64,000 nucleotides of DNA, taken from NCBI GenBank assembly GCA_000231825.2, contig JH720294.1, positions 2,636,654-2,700,653 on the forward strand. Direction: 5' to 3'. This DNA is from Tetrahymena elliotti 4EA. Taxonomy: Eukaryota > Ciliophora > Oligohymenophorea > Hymenostomatida > Tetrahymenidae. Shown here piece after piece: positions 51,766 to 64,000 of this stretch. Each line of letters opens with the position of its first letter. Within the stretch, counting starts at the first letter, position 1. A program made the position numbers and the translations under genes. The notes under the pieces were generated by a model. It did no database searches. It saw only the letters and a program-made list of their open reading frames with translations, and was not told the DNA's origin.

Positions 51766-53127
51766 TCATTTATTTTTAATGCAGACTTCTAAACTCTTAG
51801 AAATATCAACTAACTCCCTTATTTTACTGTTTAGGAGAACTTTTCTCAGATAAGCGAATTTGTCTTTAATTTATTTAAAAAATATTTATTAGTTTAATTT
51901 TTAAAATAAAAAATTCGTTCTTACCTGATTTAATAACTTCTGTTTTTTTGCCTTTGTTTGAGAAAATATTGATGAGAGTTTCTCCAATGTATTTGCAAAA
52001 CAAGAAACCTGGTTATTTATATACATTTATATATTCAAGATCAAGAACTTTTAAAAATATATCATGATTTTATAGTAAGAGGCTTCTCCAAGAGGAGTCA
52101 TTTTTAGATTTATTTTGAATGATAATTAGGCAGAACATGAAATTGAGAACTATGTGCTAATACTCCCTTTTTATTATTTATTAAAAATTACTTTGAAATT
52201 AAATTTCTCAAAATTTATTAATTACGTTAAAGGTTCTTTAAAATATTCCCAAAAGAATGAATTGGATATTGATTGAATACCTTCATAATTTCTTACTGGT
52301 CTTTCCAAGAATTTCCACATCATTACTACATTAAGAGGTATTGGTGCTATTTTTTCTAGTTCGAGCTAGAGCTATGCAACTCTGCTCTTTATTTTTTGCT
52401 TACGGGTTGTTCGATTAGCAAACATTTTAGATACATTACTTTAGCTGCTTTTTCTTCTGCTTTATTTTTATGAAGTTAAACTTTCATGAGTTTAATTATT
52501 ATTTTTAAGGTATTATGATTAGCTAGGTTAAACACTTGGTTAAATCTAAGAAGCGGATGTAACTTAATCTGTTTTTTCCTAGTTTTCTTATGAAAAAGCT
52601 GCAATCTGTCTTGCACTGAATGTTTTTTGAGTATTTAGACTGCTGCTTTCTATGCTTTGTTGGCGTTGATTTTAAAGACTAATTTATGAGTTCTATCTCA
52701 TTAAAGGAGAGTTCACATCTATTGATTTCTATTAATTAAGTTTACGAGAGTATTATTTTGAGTCAGATTTTCTCAGTTCCCTCAAGCTTTAATTGGCTTA
52801 GACTTTTTTATTTGCTTTAAAGAAAGGTGATTCTTCTCCCTGTTTAGCTTGTTTATCAAGAAATTCTTTAAAGTTATTTGGAACTTAGGGTGATTATTCT
52901 TCAAATATATTGTCTTCTGTTTATGTAATTGACTGATTCTCTTCTTCCTCATCATTCTATTTAAATTAATTTTCTAATCCATCAATTTCCTCATCTTTCT
53001 ATAAATCTTGATATTCCTCTAAAAGAATCTTCAACTCTTGCTCTTTATCTTAAGTTTCCTTGAACATTCTAACATGCTCAATCATTAACACCCTTAACTT
53101 CTTCATTATAAAATCCTTCACTTCCAT
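51766..53127 (-). CDS. unrecognised protein, charged N-terminus and compact C-terminal region
   Basis: Starts at ATG 53127 (MEVKDFIMKKLRVLMIEHVR) and ends at TGA 51766-51768. The N-terminal half of about 250 residues is a short coiled coil followed by a disordered E/Q/S-rich region. After FANRTTRKQKIKSRVAQ the sequence becomes compact (IPLNVVMMWKFLERP). An intron follows, most simply from 52309 to about 52164. The next exon continues HIVLNFMFCLIII, then YIGETLINIFSNKGKKTE. A second intron (about 51860-51925) leads to a last exon DKFAYLRKVLLNSKIRELV. The splice donor of the first intron is uncertain because two candidates exist. I recognise no family. Roughly 360-400 residues depending on the splice model. 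Confidence 0.6.
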
Positions 53128-53428
53128 TTTGTTTTCTAATTAATTAATTTACCAAAATTTCATTTCAAAAATAAAAACCAAAAATAATTTTAAAACAACC
53201 ATAAAATCTCAAAACAAAATAATTAAAAGTGTTGATCTTTCAAACTCAATTTGGAAGTCAAGTTATATATAGATCAGAAAAATTTTTAAATAATTTTAAA
53301 ATGATCATATTTAATGATTGTGAATATTTAATTGAGTTGTTTCTTTAGTAGACTTGATAATATGGAATATTAGATTGAGCTTTTTTCAGCAAATTTAATG
53401 ATAGATAATCTTGCATTGAACTATTTGT
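53128..53428. other. short spacer with degenerate repeat
   Basis: Lies between the start of the previous gene and the 3' end of the ARM-repeat gene, both on minus. It is occupied largely by the degenerate repeat described for 53308-53600. Confidence 0.5.
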
Positions 53429-53600
53429 TCAGCATAGTTGATAATAGAGAATATTCAATAAGTTATTAGTTAAATAAATTTGATGATTGAATTGAATTAT
53501 TATTTATTGAGCAAATTTGGTTTTTGATAATATTGAATTGGTTATTTATTTAGTAAACTTTATGATTGAGGATATAGAATAATTTAATAAATAGAATTTA
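53308..53600. repeat. degenerate tandem repeat, unit about 42 bp, about 7 copies
   Basis: Successive segments follow the pattern TTTGATAATaGAgAATATTgaATTGAgtTaTTtaTTtAGcAAA with many substitutions and small indels. The clearest units start near 53352, 53393, 53437, 53478 and 53515. The likely stop codon of the ARM-repeat gene (53429-53431) falls inside the array. So either the repeat contributes the last residues of that protein, or an unrecognised intron ends the coding region before it. Confidence 0.6.
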
Positions 53601-56600
53601 CCTTCCTAAATGTGATTTTTAAGGATAATATACAATAATCTTGATTATAGATTGAGATCTTATTCACATATTTGGAATAGTATATTGTATAAATTTTGAG
53701 AAATAACTATTCCTCCCTTTTCCAGGACTAAATCTGTGATGAACTCTATTATTACATTTTTGGCATTTTGGGTATCTATTTAGGGTTACTCCTTCATAAA
53801 TTTAAGAGAAGAAAGCATTTGGTTATTTTCTACATCAAGCAAAACTTAAAAGACATGTTCCAATAATGCAATTAGAGGTTCTATATCTATTTTAATTTCT
53901 TACTTTATCATTTGCTAATTGGTTTCTTTGATTAGAACATCTAGCTCTAACATGAGATTCTTAAGATAGATAAGCCCATTTATCTCAGCAAAATTAGTTA
54001 ATGTATTATAACAGAACATTTGTATTGTCTATTTGTTATTTAAATGTTTAAATAATAATAAAATTAATTAAATTTGAATTTACCTTTTTCTTTTTAATGA
54101 GACCATTAATTAGTATTTTAATATTTTTTTTATCTAATAAACTATTTTAGAGTTTCTAGAAGTAACTTAGCTAGTTTATGAAAATCATGTTTACTTTTAG
54201 TATTGTGTTTAATTCATTTTATTTTATTCTTCTCTCTTCAAGAAACTTTATTATTTTATTTGTCAATCAATATATGAATTAAGATAAGAAATTATTACCT
54301 TTTCCTTTGATTCAATATCAGTAAATGTATTTAATTTATCTTCAAATTCTAAAATACGAATGCAACAAGTAAAGCTTGTTTAAATGATATCTGATGATTT
54401 AATGTTTTGTTAGCTAGAAAGCATGGAAGGGAATTCAGTGAAATAAACAAGTAAGATCAAAGTTTCAAAGACCAAAATTAAGTTATTCATGTCTAATTCT
54501 TGCATACTATTTTAATTTAAATGAATAAAAAAAGTATTATGATTTAAAATATTACAAATGTTAAGTAGTCAGTTATGATTCTCTGTCTTATTCTTCATTA
54601 AATTATGTATGTGTCCCATTGCTGAAATCAGAACTTTATGCAAAGTAATTACGATCTATAGTATCAATTAACTTTTTCAAATACATATTGAAGAATTCTA
54701 TGTAACTATTTAAGTAGTCAATCATTTCATTATAGCTATCAATCAATTCTTTTTAGTTTCTTATGTCTATTGACAACAAAAACTTTTTAATAAAAACCAA
54801 AAAGAAGAATCTAATCATAGAATCATGCTAGAAATGTTCTTAATTCTATTAAATAATTAGGAAAATCTTTTTTGCTAGCCTAATCACAGCTTATTCTTTG
54901 ATCTGCTTGAAGTCAACTTTAGTAATAATATTTAAAAAATTCACATAGACCTATCTATACCTGCTCGCAACTAAGTTCAAATCCTGATTTTTTTAATCAT
55001 CTGAAACTTTAAACTCATTTCCCATATTATTTATCATCAAATTAAGTATTTCTTCAAGCTATTTATTTTATTTAATACAATTTTTTAGTTTGAATTATAC
55101 GATATTAATTAGCATACATGAGGCTGCATCTCAGGTTCGTATTTCTCAAGAAGAATATTTAAAGTTTAAAATATGCATTAACGAATAGTAAGCTTATCCA
55201 TTAATTTAAATGTGCTATCGTTTAATTCAAAGCTTTTCATCATTTCCATTATAAACTTTACTATTGGTAGACAAGAACCTTCATTCCTAAATAATTTGTT
55301 AAATTTTTTTAAAAACTAGTTTTTATTTATTTTGAAATCCCTTTATTCAAATCAAAAGTAAAAAATGCAAACTTAAATCAATTTGAATTCAGTTTTGATT
55401 GAGACTTCTAAAAGTGATTCAAATTATTTTATTTGCTCAACATAATTAAAAACAAAATAATTATTTAAAAAATTTTGAATCTAGGTTTAATAAAATCTAG
55501 AAGAGCTTTAAAATAATTTCCAAATGTAATTCTTAAATAATGATTGAAAAGCAGTTTAATTTTTTATTTTCTAACTATGAAACCCTTAAATTAAGAGTAA
55601 TTTTTGGAAATTTTAATAATGAAATTTGATTATTAGTTGAAAGAAATAGGTAAGTTTTACACTCTTATAAGCACCTTGCTCATGTTTAAGAGTAAGTGAG
55701 ATATGATAAGTATGAATCTCGATATTTTTTCATCCTTCAATTGTGGTTCGATTTTCTTTAGAACTTCATAAATAGAGTAGAAATGGATGTTAACAATTCT
55801 ATCATTTGAGTCTGAGACATTTTTTTCTTTTGAGTAAACAAGCTTAAACTTAATTTGATTTTAATTATACTAGGGCTGATCTTTATTGAAAATCGAGTTA
55901 ACGCAATCTAAAATTAAACCTAGAAGCTTGATTCTTTCTATGATAAAGTTAAAGCTGTTTTGATTTTTTTTATCATTTTTCTTTTATTGCTTAACCTCTT
56001 CATAAAATAAATCATAATCTTGATAGTAATTTAGCTGCATCTTTATGATTTTGACTAATCCATACTAATTAAAAGATTATTTTAATATTTTCCTCATTTT
56101 TATATTTAATTTTACTTTAATAATTTGACTAAGACATTCTCTTGAATCAAAAAAGTTTTAAAGCACTTCCCAAATCTTAAAATATCCTTCAAAATTATTT
56201 TCATCAGAGAGCTTTTATTCAAGTAAGAACTTAAATAGTTCTTAGAATAAAACTTCAATTTTTGATATTTTCTATATTAAGTTAATTTCATTTTAAAAAA
56301 TGGACTTAAAAAAAAAAAGAGAAAAAGAAATTAGTACATATTTCAGACTTTTTATTTTTATTATTTTTTAAATAAGAACTAGTGCTCTATCAAAAAGAGG
56401 ATCATTTACTTAACACACTGAAATAATCTTAAGAGTAGCAAATTCAATAATATCCTCAACATAAATCTAATAATCTTCAAATTTTGCATAATCGATCATA
56501 TTTATTATGGCAATCAAACTTTTTTCTACATAATTTCTGTCGTATTATTGTACAACCATTTTAAACCACATAAATACATCCTCAGATTTTATTCTAGCAT

Positions 56601-59600
56601 AAATTTCTTTTCCTTTTGCTATGTGTAAGAAAGCTTTTTTAAATAAAAAACAAATACTTAAACAATAATCCCTTAAAGGTATAAACAAAAAAGTAGAATA
56701 GGTTAATACTAATACTCTGAATATTAAATCCTTGTGTATCATAAAAGAATAAAACTTAAAATATAAATTTTAATGATTCTAATGATTTATTTTGAATCTT
56801 TAAATTTATATTAATCATTAATAAAAATTGAAAAAAATCTATGCTTTGAAAACTATTTTTCTCTGAAGTATGTATGTATGATAAATATTCTTTCTAGCTT
56901 TAATTATTATTGATATTGAAAAAATATTACTAATCTCAATTTAAAACACCTTAACAACAAATAGCTATTTGAATAATCTGCGGTAATTATGAATTAATCA
57001 TCTCGTAATAATAGCTTTATGGGGTTTTTGTTAAATTTTTGATTAAATATCATTAATAAAAGTTAGTTTTACTGCAATAACTAATAAATAGTTTATAATA
57101 TTTCAGATTTTGTAATTTTTTGATATGTTTTTTTGTCATTTAAGTTGTTGTGCAAAATTAAATTAAATTAGTTGAAACTAGAAAAATAATCTAAAATGAA
57201 GAATATTTACCTGCTAAAGCATAAGAATAAAAAGGGAATGTGATAGATTTTTCATTATTTAGATAGTTGAAAAGATATTCAGGTATCTTTGTTGAAAGAA
57301 TTAGTTTGTGATTATCTTATATAGAGCAGACATTAGCTAAGCATTAGAGAGTCTAGCTTTCTCCTTTTTATCTAAGCTCACTCAAAATATCATTTCTTGT
57401 TCTTTCAGCCCCTTTTTTTAAAATCATGATAAAGAAACTAAAAATGAATTTATTTTCATCATTTTCCAAAGGAACATTCTTGATATCACTTTCATTAGAC
57501 ATGATAGAAACACTTTTATTCAAGTTGCCTCCATTCAACTTCATTTTACTCTACTGAATCCTCAATAAATTTTAAATTTACTAGACAAACACTTTTGAAG
57601 TAGTATCTTTGCTTCTATCAGTTTCCTCAATGTTCTCATTAGTGTTATTTTCCTAATTTATTTTTTAATACAAAACCTAAAAAAAATAAGAAATATAAAG
57701 TTATTTTTACATCCAAGTTCACACTTGATTTAGGAACAGAATCTGTAAATCTGTATTTTTTTATCTTCAGAACAACACTAATCAGTCCAGCTAAATAATA
57801 TTCAAATTCCTTTTTTAATTTGTATAAAAATATTTTACTCAAATAAATCCAAAAGTAAAAATTATTACTGTTTAAGTTTGAAAATTTAATCATAAATTTA
57901 AAATTAAATGAAAAATTACTTTGTTAAATTGAATATATTTTTTATATTTCAATTAGAGTTGAGAAAATAGGCTTGCATAGCTGTAGCATGATTTTATAAT
58001 TAACTCATTTTGGTAGAAATTAGATAGTGTGCAAATCACTTAGGCAAGGATGTTATAGCTTTTTATTTTACCAAGTCTTAAGGATTGAGTCATAAAATCA
58101 TCTATTTAGGATGAAGTGAGAAATTGAGCTACTTCTTAATTTTGACCACCATACAAAGAACAATTTGAGATAAGCTGTAAAAAGAGTACTATGAATTATT
58201 CACCTTTGATCTATATAATATTGTAATTAAAATAACTTTAAGAATTAATGAAATGGAAATACTCTGTTTTGTTCTTAGATTGTTTTAGGTTATGCACTTT
58301 CTAATTTAGAGATAATTATTTGATTGAATTTAAGAAGTTTATTAAGTTATTCAGATAAATTGCTAGTGTTGCTAAAATAATATTCGCTTGAAGTCATCTT
58401 TTTGAAAACATGGAAATAAGAAAGTTTTTAATCTATATTATCAAAGAATATGATAATGTTGATTATTTAAACAGTTAGCTTGGTGTAATCTAATTATATT
58501 TATGAGAAATGTTCCCAGCTAGTCAATTCACTTAAAATACGTCCTAAATGTCGAATAAAGTAAGCAGATCTTGTTTCTAAATTCATTTTAATATAACTCA
58601 TAATTTCTCTAGAAATATCAAGTTTATTCATCAACTTAGACTCTCTATTTTGTGTGGTCTAAAAAATAAATTTAGATTATTCATGAAAGAATTAAAAAAA
58701 ATCAAATTTTACATCTTAAGTATTATCCAGGATATAAAATGTAGCTATTTGAAGTAGTCTAACTTATAGTGGCTTTTCACAATCATTAACCATAGACAGT
58801 GAGTTAACTAAATTGATATCATTTTCAAGCATGTGGAAATTCTTATGATTTAAACCTAATTAAATCATAGATATAATCATATGATTTTATTAAGTATCCT
58901 GTAGTTAGTCTTCCTTATTCAAAATCAGCTCAAATATCTTCATGCAATCATTCTTAATCATGATTTCATGCACTTTCTTTGTAAAAGTTACATTAGCTAG
59001 TAATCCCTAAATCTTTTCTTTCATATGAAGACTAGTCTTTTAGTATATGAACACATTGTATAAGCATCTTTTTATTTATTCAATAATTTTAATTAATTTC
59101 TCACATTTTTTAAACACACAAATTTCATCATTTTAATAAGAGCCAATATTTTTTTATATTATTGAATGAATAACACTGCTTATAGGAAAAAACTCTTCAA
59201 AAAGTAAATAAATAAATTGTTAATAGCTTAAAATTGCTAATTAAAATAAATCAATCCAAGATAATAAATTTTGTTGTTTCTTTAAATTTTAAATAACAAA
59301 ATTCTTTTTTAACATTAAATTAATTCTTTTTTTGAAAGAAAATGTTAATAATAATTTAATCATTTAATTTTAATTTTAAACTTACTTTAGGATTTCCTCT
59401 TGTGCAATGAAAAAGTGGTAGTCTGGATTAGCTGATATGTTTCCAAGAAGTCTGATTGAGGTCCATGTCAGTGAGTCAAAGCGATGCTCAACTAGTATTT
59501 CTTTGATTAGTTACATAACTTTGTTGTGTTTAAGTAATAGATTTTAAACTTCCTTGATGTTACATAAGTTAGCTAGGAAACACAATAAAGCTTCTTACTC

Positions 59601-62600
59601 AGCTTTATTACTGTCTTGGAAGAGAGTTCTAAATTTTTGAACAAATTCTTCCAAATTCAAAAAGCTTTCAAAGAATTCTATGCTGTTTTCATAGTAGCTT
59701 ACATTTGTTAAAAAAGTGTAGAGAGAAAACCTGAATTTTGTGTCTTAATTTTAGGGAGTGATCAAAGCTGTTAAAAATTAATCTGATATTTTCGTCATGA
59801 GTATTTGATTCTCCTTAAAAGATCTAAAAAAATAATATTTTTAATTCAAAAAATGAGAACAATAAATAATTTTTTTACTCAAAAAAGGTTTTGTCTTAGA
59901 GTAAGTGATTCATAATATTTAAAATAAAAGTTTAACACTAAATATCACTTATCTCATTAAATAATTAGTAAGCTAGTTCAATAGATTTTCTTACTGTTGG
60001 TTCATTTTTAAGCGCATAGTTTTATATAACTAAATTATGTAGAATCTTTAAAAACCCAGTATTAATTTGTAAATTCATAAATTTAGTGCATGTAACATTA
60101 TTATGCATACAGTTCAGAATATCTAAAATATCCTATTTATTTTTTTAGGCAAAATCAGAGTCTATCAATAAATTACTAGCCATAAGCACACAGATCATTA
60201 ACTGGTTATAAAAGCTTTTTCTTTGTAACTTTTATAAACAAAATTAATTAGAAACAGGAGGTATTATGATTTTTCAAAAAAAGAATTTACTAATTGTATA
60301 TCCTATTCTGATCTCTATATTATTGTCTTTATAAGTTGTATGGTTTTAGACTGAGAAACAGCCTTGGCTAATCCTTATTCACTTTTTGTCATATTGAGTA
60401 CACACAACAAACTTGCATTCACTAAAGAATTATTTGGCTTTTTTTCTGATATTTACTAGTAAAGGAAGTTGAAAACAAATGGATAAATTCTATTAAAAAA
60501 TATTTTTTTAACATGAATACATATTTCATTAATTTAAAATTACTGTTCATCTAAAGTAGAACTATTAAACAGAGGAAGAGAAGTTATTTGTGCTAAAAGT
60601 CTAACTAAATCAGTAAAAGATATAATTTGCTTTTTTAAAATATTATTAAAGACATACAAAATTTAAAATTAAAATTACTTTTTCTGACCAAATATTAAAA
60701 ATTAAATTTATTAAATTTTCTTCTAAAATCTATTTCAATAGCTCTGGTTATTTAGAAATGTTTGCTAACAAAGTGCAGCAATTAGGCACTATATTGAGAC
60801 TCCAATCTTTATAATTCTTTAAAAAGTTCTTAATCAGTTTCACCACATTACTTTTCTTAAAGTACTCTCTACTCTATTTTATTTTTTATTTTAAAAATTA
60901 AAATCAATGAAAATGAAGATGAATTAAGTTTAAAATTCATTTTATTTTGATAAATTCATGCTGATTTTTCTTAAGTTAGCTGATTTTTCTTAAGTTAAAA
61001 TCTGATAAAATCAAAATAAATTGATTCACTTTTTGCTGAATTTTTAAAATTAAACAAACCATAATTTTGAAATTCAAAAAAAATGTACTTATGGCTTTTT
61101 AGAGAGTGACATAAGAATGTAAATACGCATGTAGACAGTGTCGTTGTCTTATATCATGTAAGTTTCATCAGCTAATTTTTAGATAGTTTCGAATAGGGAA
61201 TCAGGGTAGCTTTCAGATTCTGCTAAAATAATATTAAAGGCTTCTATGATTTCATGGAACATGAACTCATAGCTTTGTTGAAGGATGGTGTATAAAATTT
61301 AAACTATTCCTTATTTAAATAATTCTTTGAGGTGAAATGCTATGTTGTCAATTTTAAGCATTTGGCAAGCAAAGGTGAGAAGATAAGAGTAGTTATTCAT
61401 CATCATAAACTCATCTTTTTCTTTTAAGTTAAGGCATATTTCTTTTGTCAGATATATGAATTTTTTTTCAAGTAAAACTTCATGACAATCTGGGTTAAGG
61501 GAAAGATTCATCATTATCTTTGAGAAGAAGTCAGTAAACTAATTTAGATCTTCTTAAGATTAAATCGATAAATTTTAAAGAAGAGTTGCATGGGTGATAA
61601 GTTTTCTGTGGTATTTCATTTACTCAGAAACTATCATTAGAGCAAATAAACTTAATTTTAAACATTCAGGATCATCTTTATTTCTTAATCCTTCATTTAT
61701 AAGCCAACACAGTCTGTTTACAATTTCTTTCTCTTGTTTCTTATAAATCATAATGTTAATAAAAAATCTTAAACCTTCCTTTAGAATTCTCCTTTCTCTT
61801 ATCAAGGAGTTCTTTGAAATTCTTGAACAAATGTCATCTGTAGTAATAATATCCTAATAAAAACATTTACTTCAAAATTAACTTAAAGGATTAAATATAT
61901 TTACTATGTTTTTCTCCCACCTACTTAATAACGTAAAGCATTTAAAAGCTAAATAAATTTAAAAACTGTCCTATCTATTTAAGAAAGATAGCAAGCAATC
62001 AATACCATTAGACTCAAAAAACTCAGTATGCATATCTTTAGAGCAATAGATCATTGTCATCAAAGAAATGAGCAACTTATTAATTTAATTTAATTTTTTA
62101 TTAAAATTGGAAAATAAATTAAAAAAATAAAACCTGTTTTTTTGTTTCATTTCTTGAGCTGTAAATGTCATCAATAATCCTCTTCATTACTTTTTTGGAA
62201 ATAATAATTTTTCTGCACTCAGGAGAGATGCAAAATTTTGAAATAACTTTTGAGATGTAGCCTCTTATGTCATTTTCATAATAAATCTACAAAAATAAAA
62301 AATATTTAAATTTAACCAAGCAGAAAATATGTTAAAAGTACTCTATTATTCAAATATAATTTTATGAAAATGTCAAGAAGTTCTTCAGAAATAATAGAAA
62401 GTGTTTAGTTGGAAACGACATTAGAAAATATGATAATAATTGATTTTAGAAGTTGTATATCATCTTAGCTTTTAATAAGATTAAGAAGGATACTTTTTTC
62501 AGGATCTCTCAAAAAGTGAATCTAGTAAGCATGATCTAAATTTCCAAAATAAAAAAATTAATTCATAAAAAGTAATAGATTAATAACCTAAAGAAATATT

Positions 62601-64000
62601 AGCTAAAGTATTTGCTGCTGCTCTCATTACTTCAATAGATGTATCAGACTGTTCAAAAATATGAATAAGACTCTTAATGTTTCTATTAAAATAAATAATA
62701 AACATTATTCATTTTATGTTAAATATTTCCTTTTTCAAATTTATCAAATCAATATCCAAAATTAAAAAAAATCAATTTGTTTTATCAATACTTTTTTTAA
62801 AAGCATAATTAATGTCATAAAAATAGAATATCTAGGTCTTTCTCTAAATTGTTTATGATTAAAGAAATAGACTAGAATAATAATAATAATTTTATTTCTC
62901 CTTGATTTTCTCTTGAACATGATAAAAATTGCCTTATTTATGAAGACTTTTTATCATGCATAATTTTATTTGAAGAATTAATCGTTAAGAGAATAGTTTA
63001 TTTTTATAAATATAACTAATGGTATTCATTTAATATTATTCCTTTTGGAATTTAATAGGTTTTTAATTCAAGAAAGCTAACTTTAAATAATATCTCTCGT
63101 ATTTTTTCTTCTAAAGAGGATTATAAAATTTATTTGCATTTCTCTGTAGATATTATTTTAAAATTTTACATGTTTTGCAGTTTTTTGTGGAAATTAGGGG
63201 CTACTGAAAGATTGGATATGGTGATTACACTTTTAATACGAGAATCTCTATCAGAGCTGTTAATTTGTATGATAATCAAATCTATAATTTCTTAGTATAC
63301 CAATAATTATATACAGAAGGGATTAAAAGACAAATTGCTTATAAATTTCAAAGCCTGTCTTCTTAGCTTTATTTCCTTATTTTATCTCAAAATATCGCAC
63401 ATGTTATTTAAAAGTCCTAAATCAATCAACTTGGTTTATGTATCTATTCCTTCGCTTAATTTGGTCAGACATGATAAAGACTAAGTTATTTTTTAGATTT
63501 TTAACAATAGCAATCAAATTTAAATAATTACTCTATATTGTATCTCAAAGTTATCTATGAATTAAGCTTCCTTCACTATTTATATATATATTTCTTCTTA
63601 AAGAATCTTATAATATTCAGGATGCTGCAACATTTACTCCATAAATTCTAAAATAGCCCTGCATTATATTTATTAATAACAAATTTATAAAAATTTCACA
63701 CTAACTTTTTATAAAATTGATTTAATTTGGCCAAAGCCAAACTGCTTGAATCAATTTTTTAATTTAAAATAAAACTATTCGTTATAATTATTATTAATTA
63801 CCTGATAATTTATTAATTGTTTGGTTAGCTTTTAAAGAGCCTGTATGCTTGGAGAATACGAGGTGGTAGATCAAATTTTTAGAGCTTTTTAATATTGCTA
63901 TCATTTTCAATAAATATTCTAGGATTTACAAAAGTATTTAAATAATCTAATTTAAACCAAAAATAGACAATTTTTTCTATAATGTTTATATTGTTTAAGT
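53429..64000 (-). CDS. giant armadillo/HEAT-repeat protein, 5' partial
   Basis: A many-exon gene read from the window's right edge (start outside) down to a TGA at 53429-53431. Well-supported exons include 64000-63802, 63658-63532 and 63480-63170, joined in phase, and further ones around 62690-62590, 62560-62350, 62290-62150, 61860-61090, 58990-58690, 57660-57212, 56765-56300, 55200-54560 and 54070-53600. The encoded protein is almost entirely amphipathic helices with ARM-type signatures: SLSCLTKLSEGIDTQTKLI, LRRQALKFISNLSF, RAAANTLANIS and LRFFINIMIYKKQ. Such solenoids are protein-binding scaffolds, as in importin, beta-catenin or axonemal armadillo proteins. No enzymatic domain, signal peptide or membrane segment was noticed. 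Length here is well over 2000 residues. The largest internal gap is a non-coding stretch of about 450 bp (56765-57211) that reads as an intron. It remains possible that two adjacent ARM genes are merged in this model. Confidence 0.75.

Noticed and set aside
1..64000. Pseudogenes or degraded genes, suggested by frequent TAA/TAG
   Set aside because: Frames are otherwise intact over thousands of codons and domain motifs are preserved. The stops are sense codons in the ciliate code.

Overview
The window is about 78-80% A+T and is ciliate nuclear DNA, most probably Tetrahymena or a close relative. Every long reading frame is crossed by in-frame TAA and TAG, which must be read as glutamine, and only TGA ends the genes. 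Read with the standard code the window looks almost empty; read with the ciliate code (table 6) it holds ten protein genes. Introns are GT-AG, mostly about 45-230 bp with a few of 0.4-1 kb. In most genes the exon phases close exactly. Coordinates come from manual splicing and phase checking; no alignment was run.

Left part (1-24 kb): a polytopic membrane protein (1402-3465, minus); after 4.3 kb of spacer, a three-exon secretory-granule lattice (GRL-type) gene with a codon bias unlike its neighbours (7799-9202, plus); a large disordered Q/N-rich protein (10521-13808, minus); a TFIIIB subunit Bdp1 homologue with a clear SANT domain (15294-17436, minus, 5' end unsure); and a leucine-rich-repeat gene (about 20360-23902, plus) in which eleven successive exons are each exactly 90 nt and each encode one 30-residue repeat, separated by recognisably related introns.

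Middle part (25-43 kb): a 2,668-residue surface protein (25648-35146, plus) with a signal peptide, a very large beta-helix-like ectodomain, a Cys-rich stalk, a multi-pass membrane domain and an acidic Q/N-rich tail; then a 12-exon gamma-tubulin complex component, GCP6-like (36300-41369, minus), and an unrecognised 473-residue protein (41452-43019, minus).

Right part (43-64 kb): a kinesin with kinesin-8 type motor signatures (43860-49794, minus), an unrecognised C-terminally conserved-looking protein (51766-53127, minus), and a many-exon armadillo/HEAT-repeat giant (53429 to beyond 64000, minus, 5' end outside the window). From 36 kb rightwards all genes are on the minus strand, head to tail.

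No operon, CRISPR array, tRNA, rRNA or transposase was seen. The genes have unrelated jobs, except that a microtubule nucleation factor (GCP6-like) and a microtubule motor lie close together. The most unusual structures are the exon-per-repeat LRR array and several short tandem duplications in non-coding DNA.
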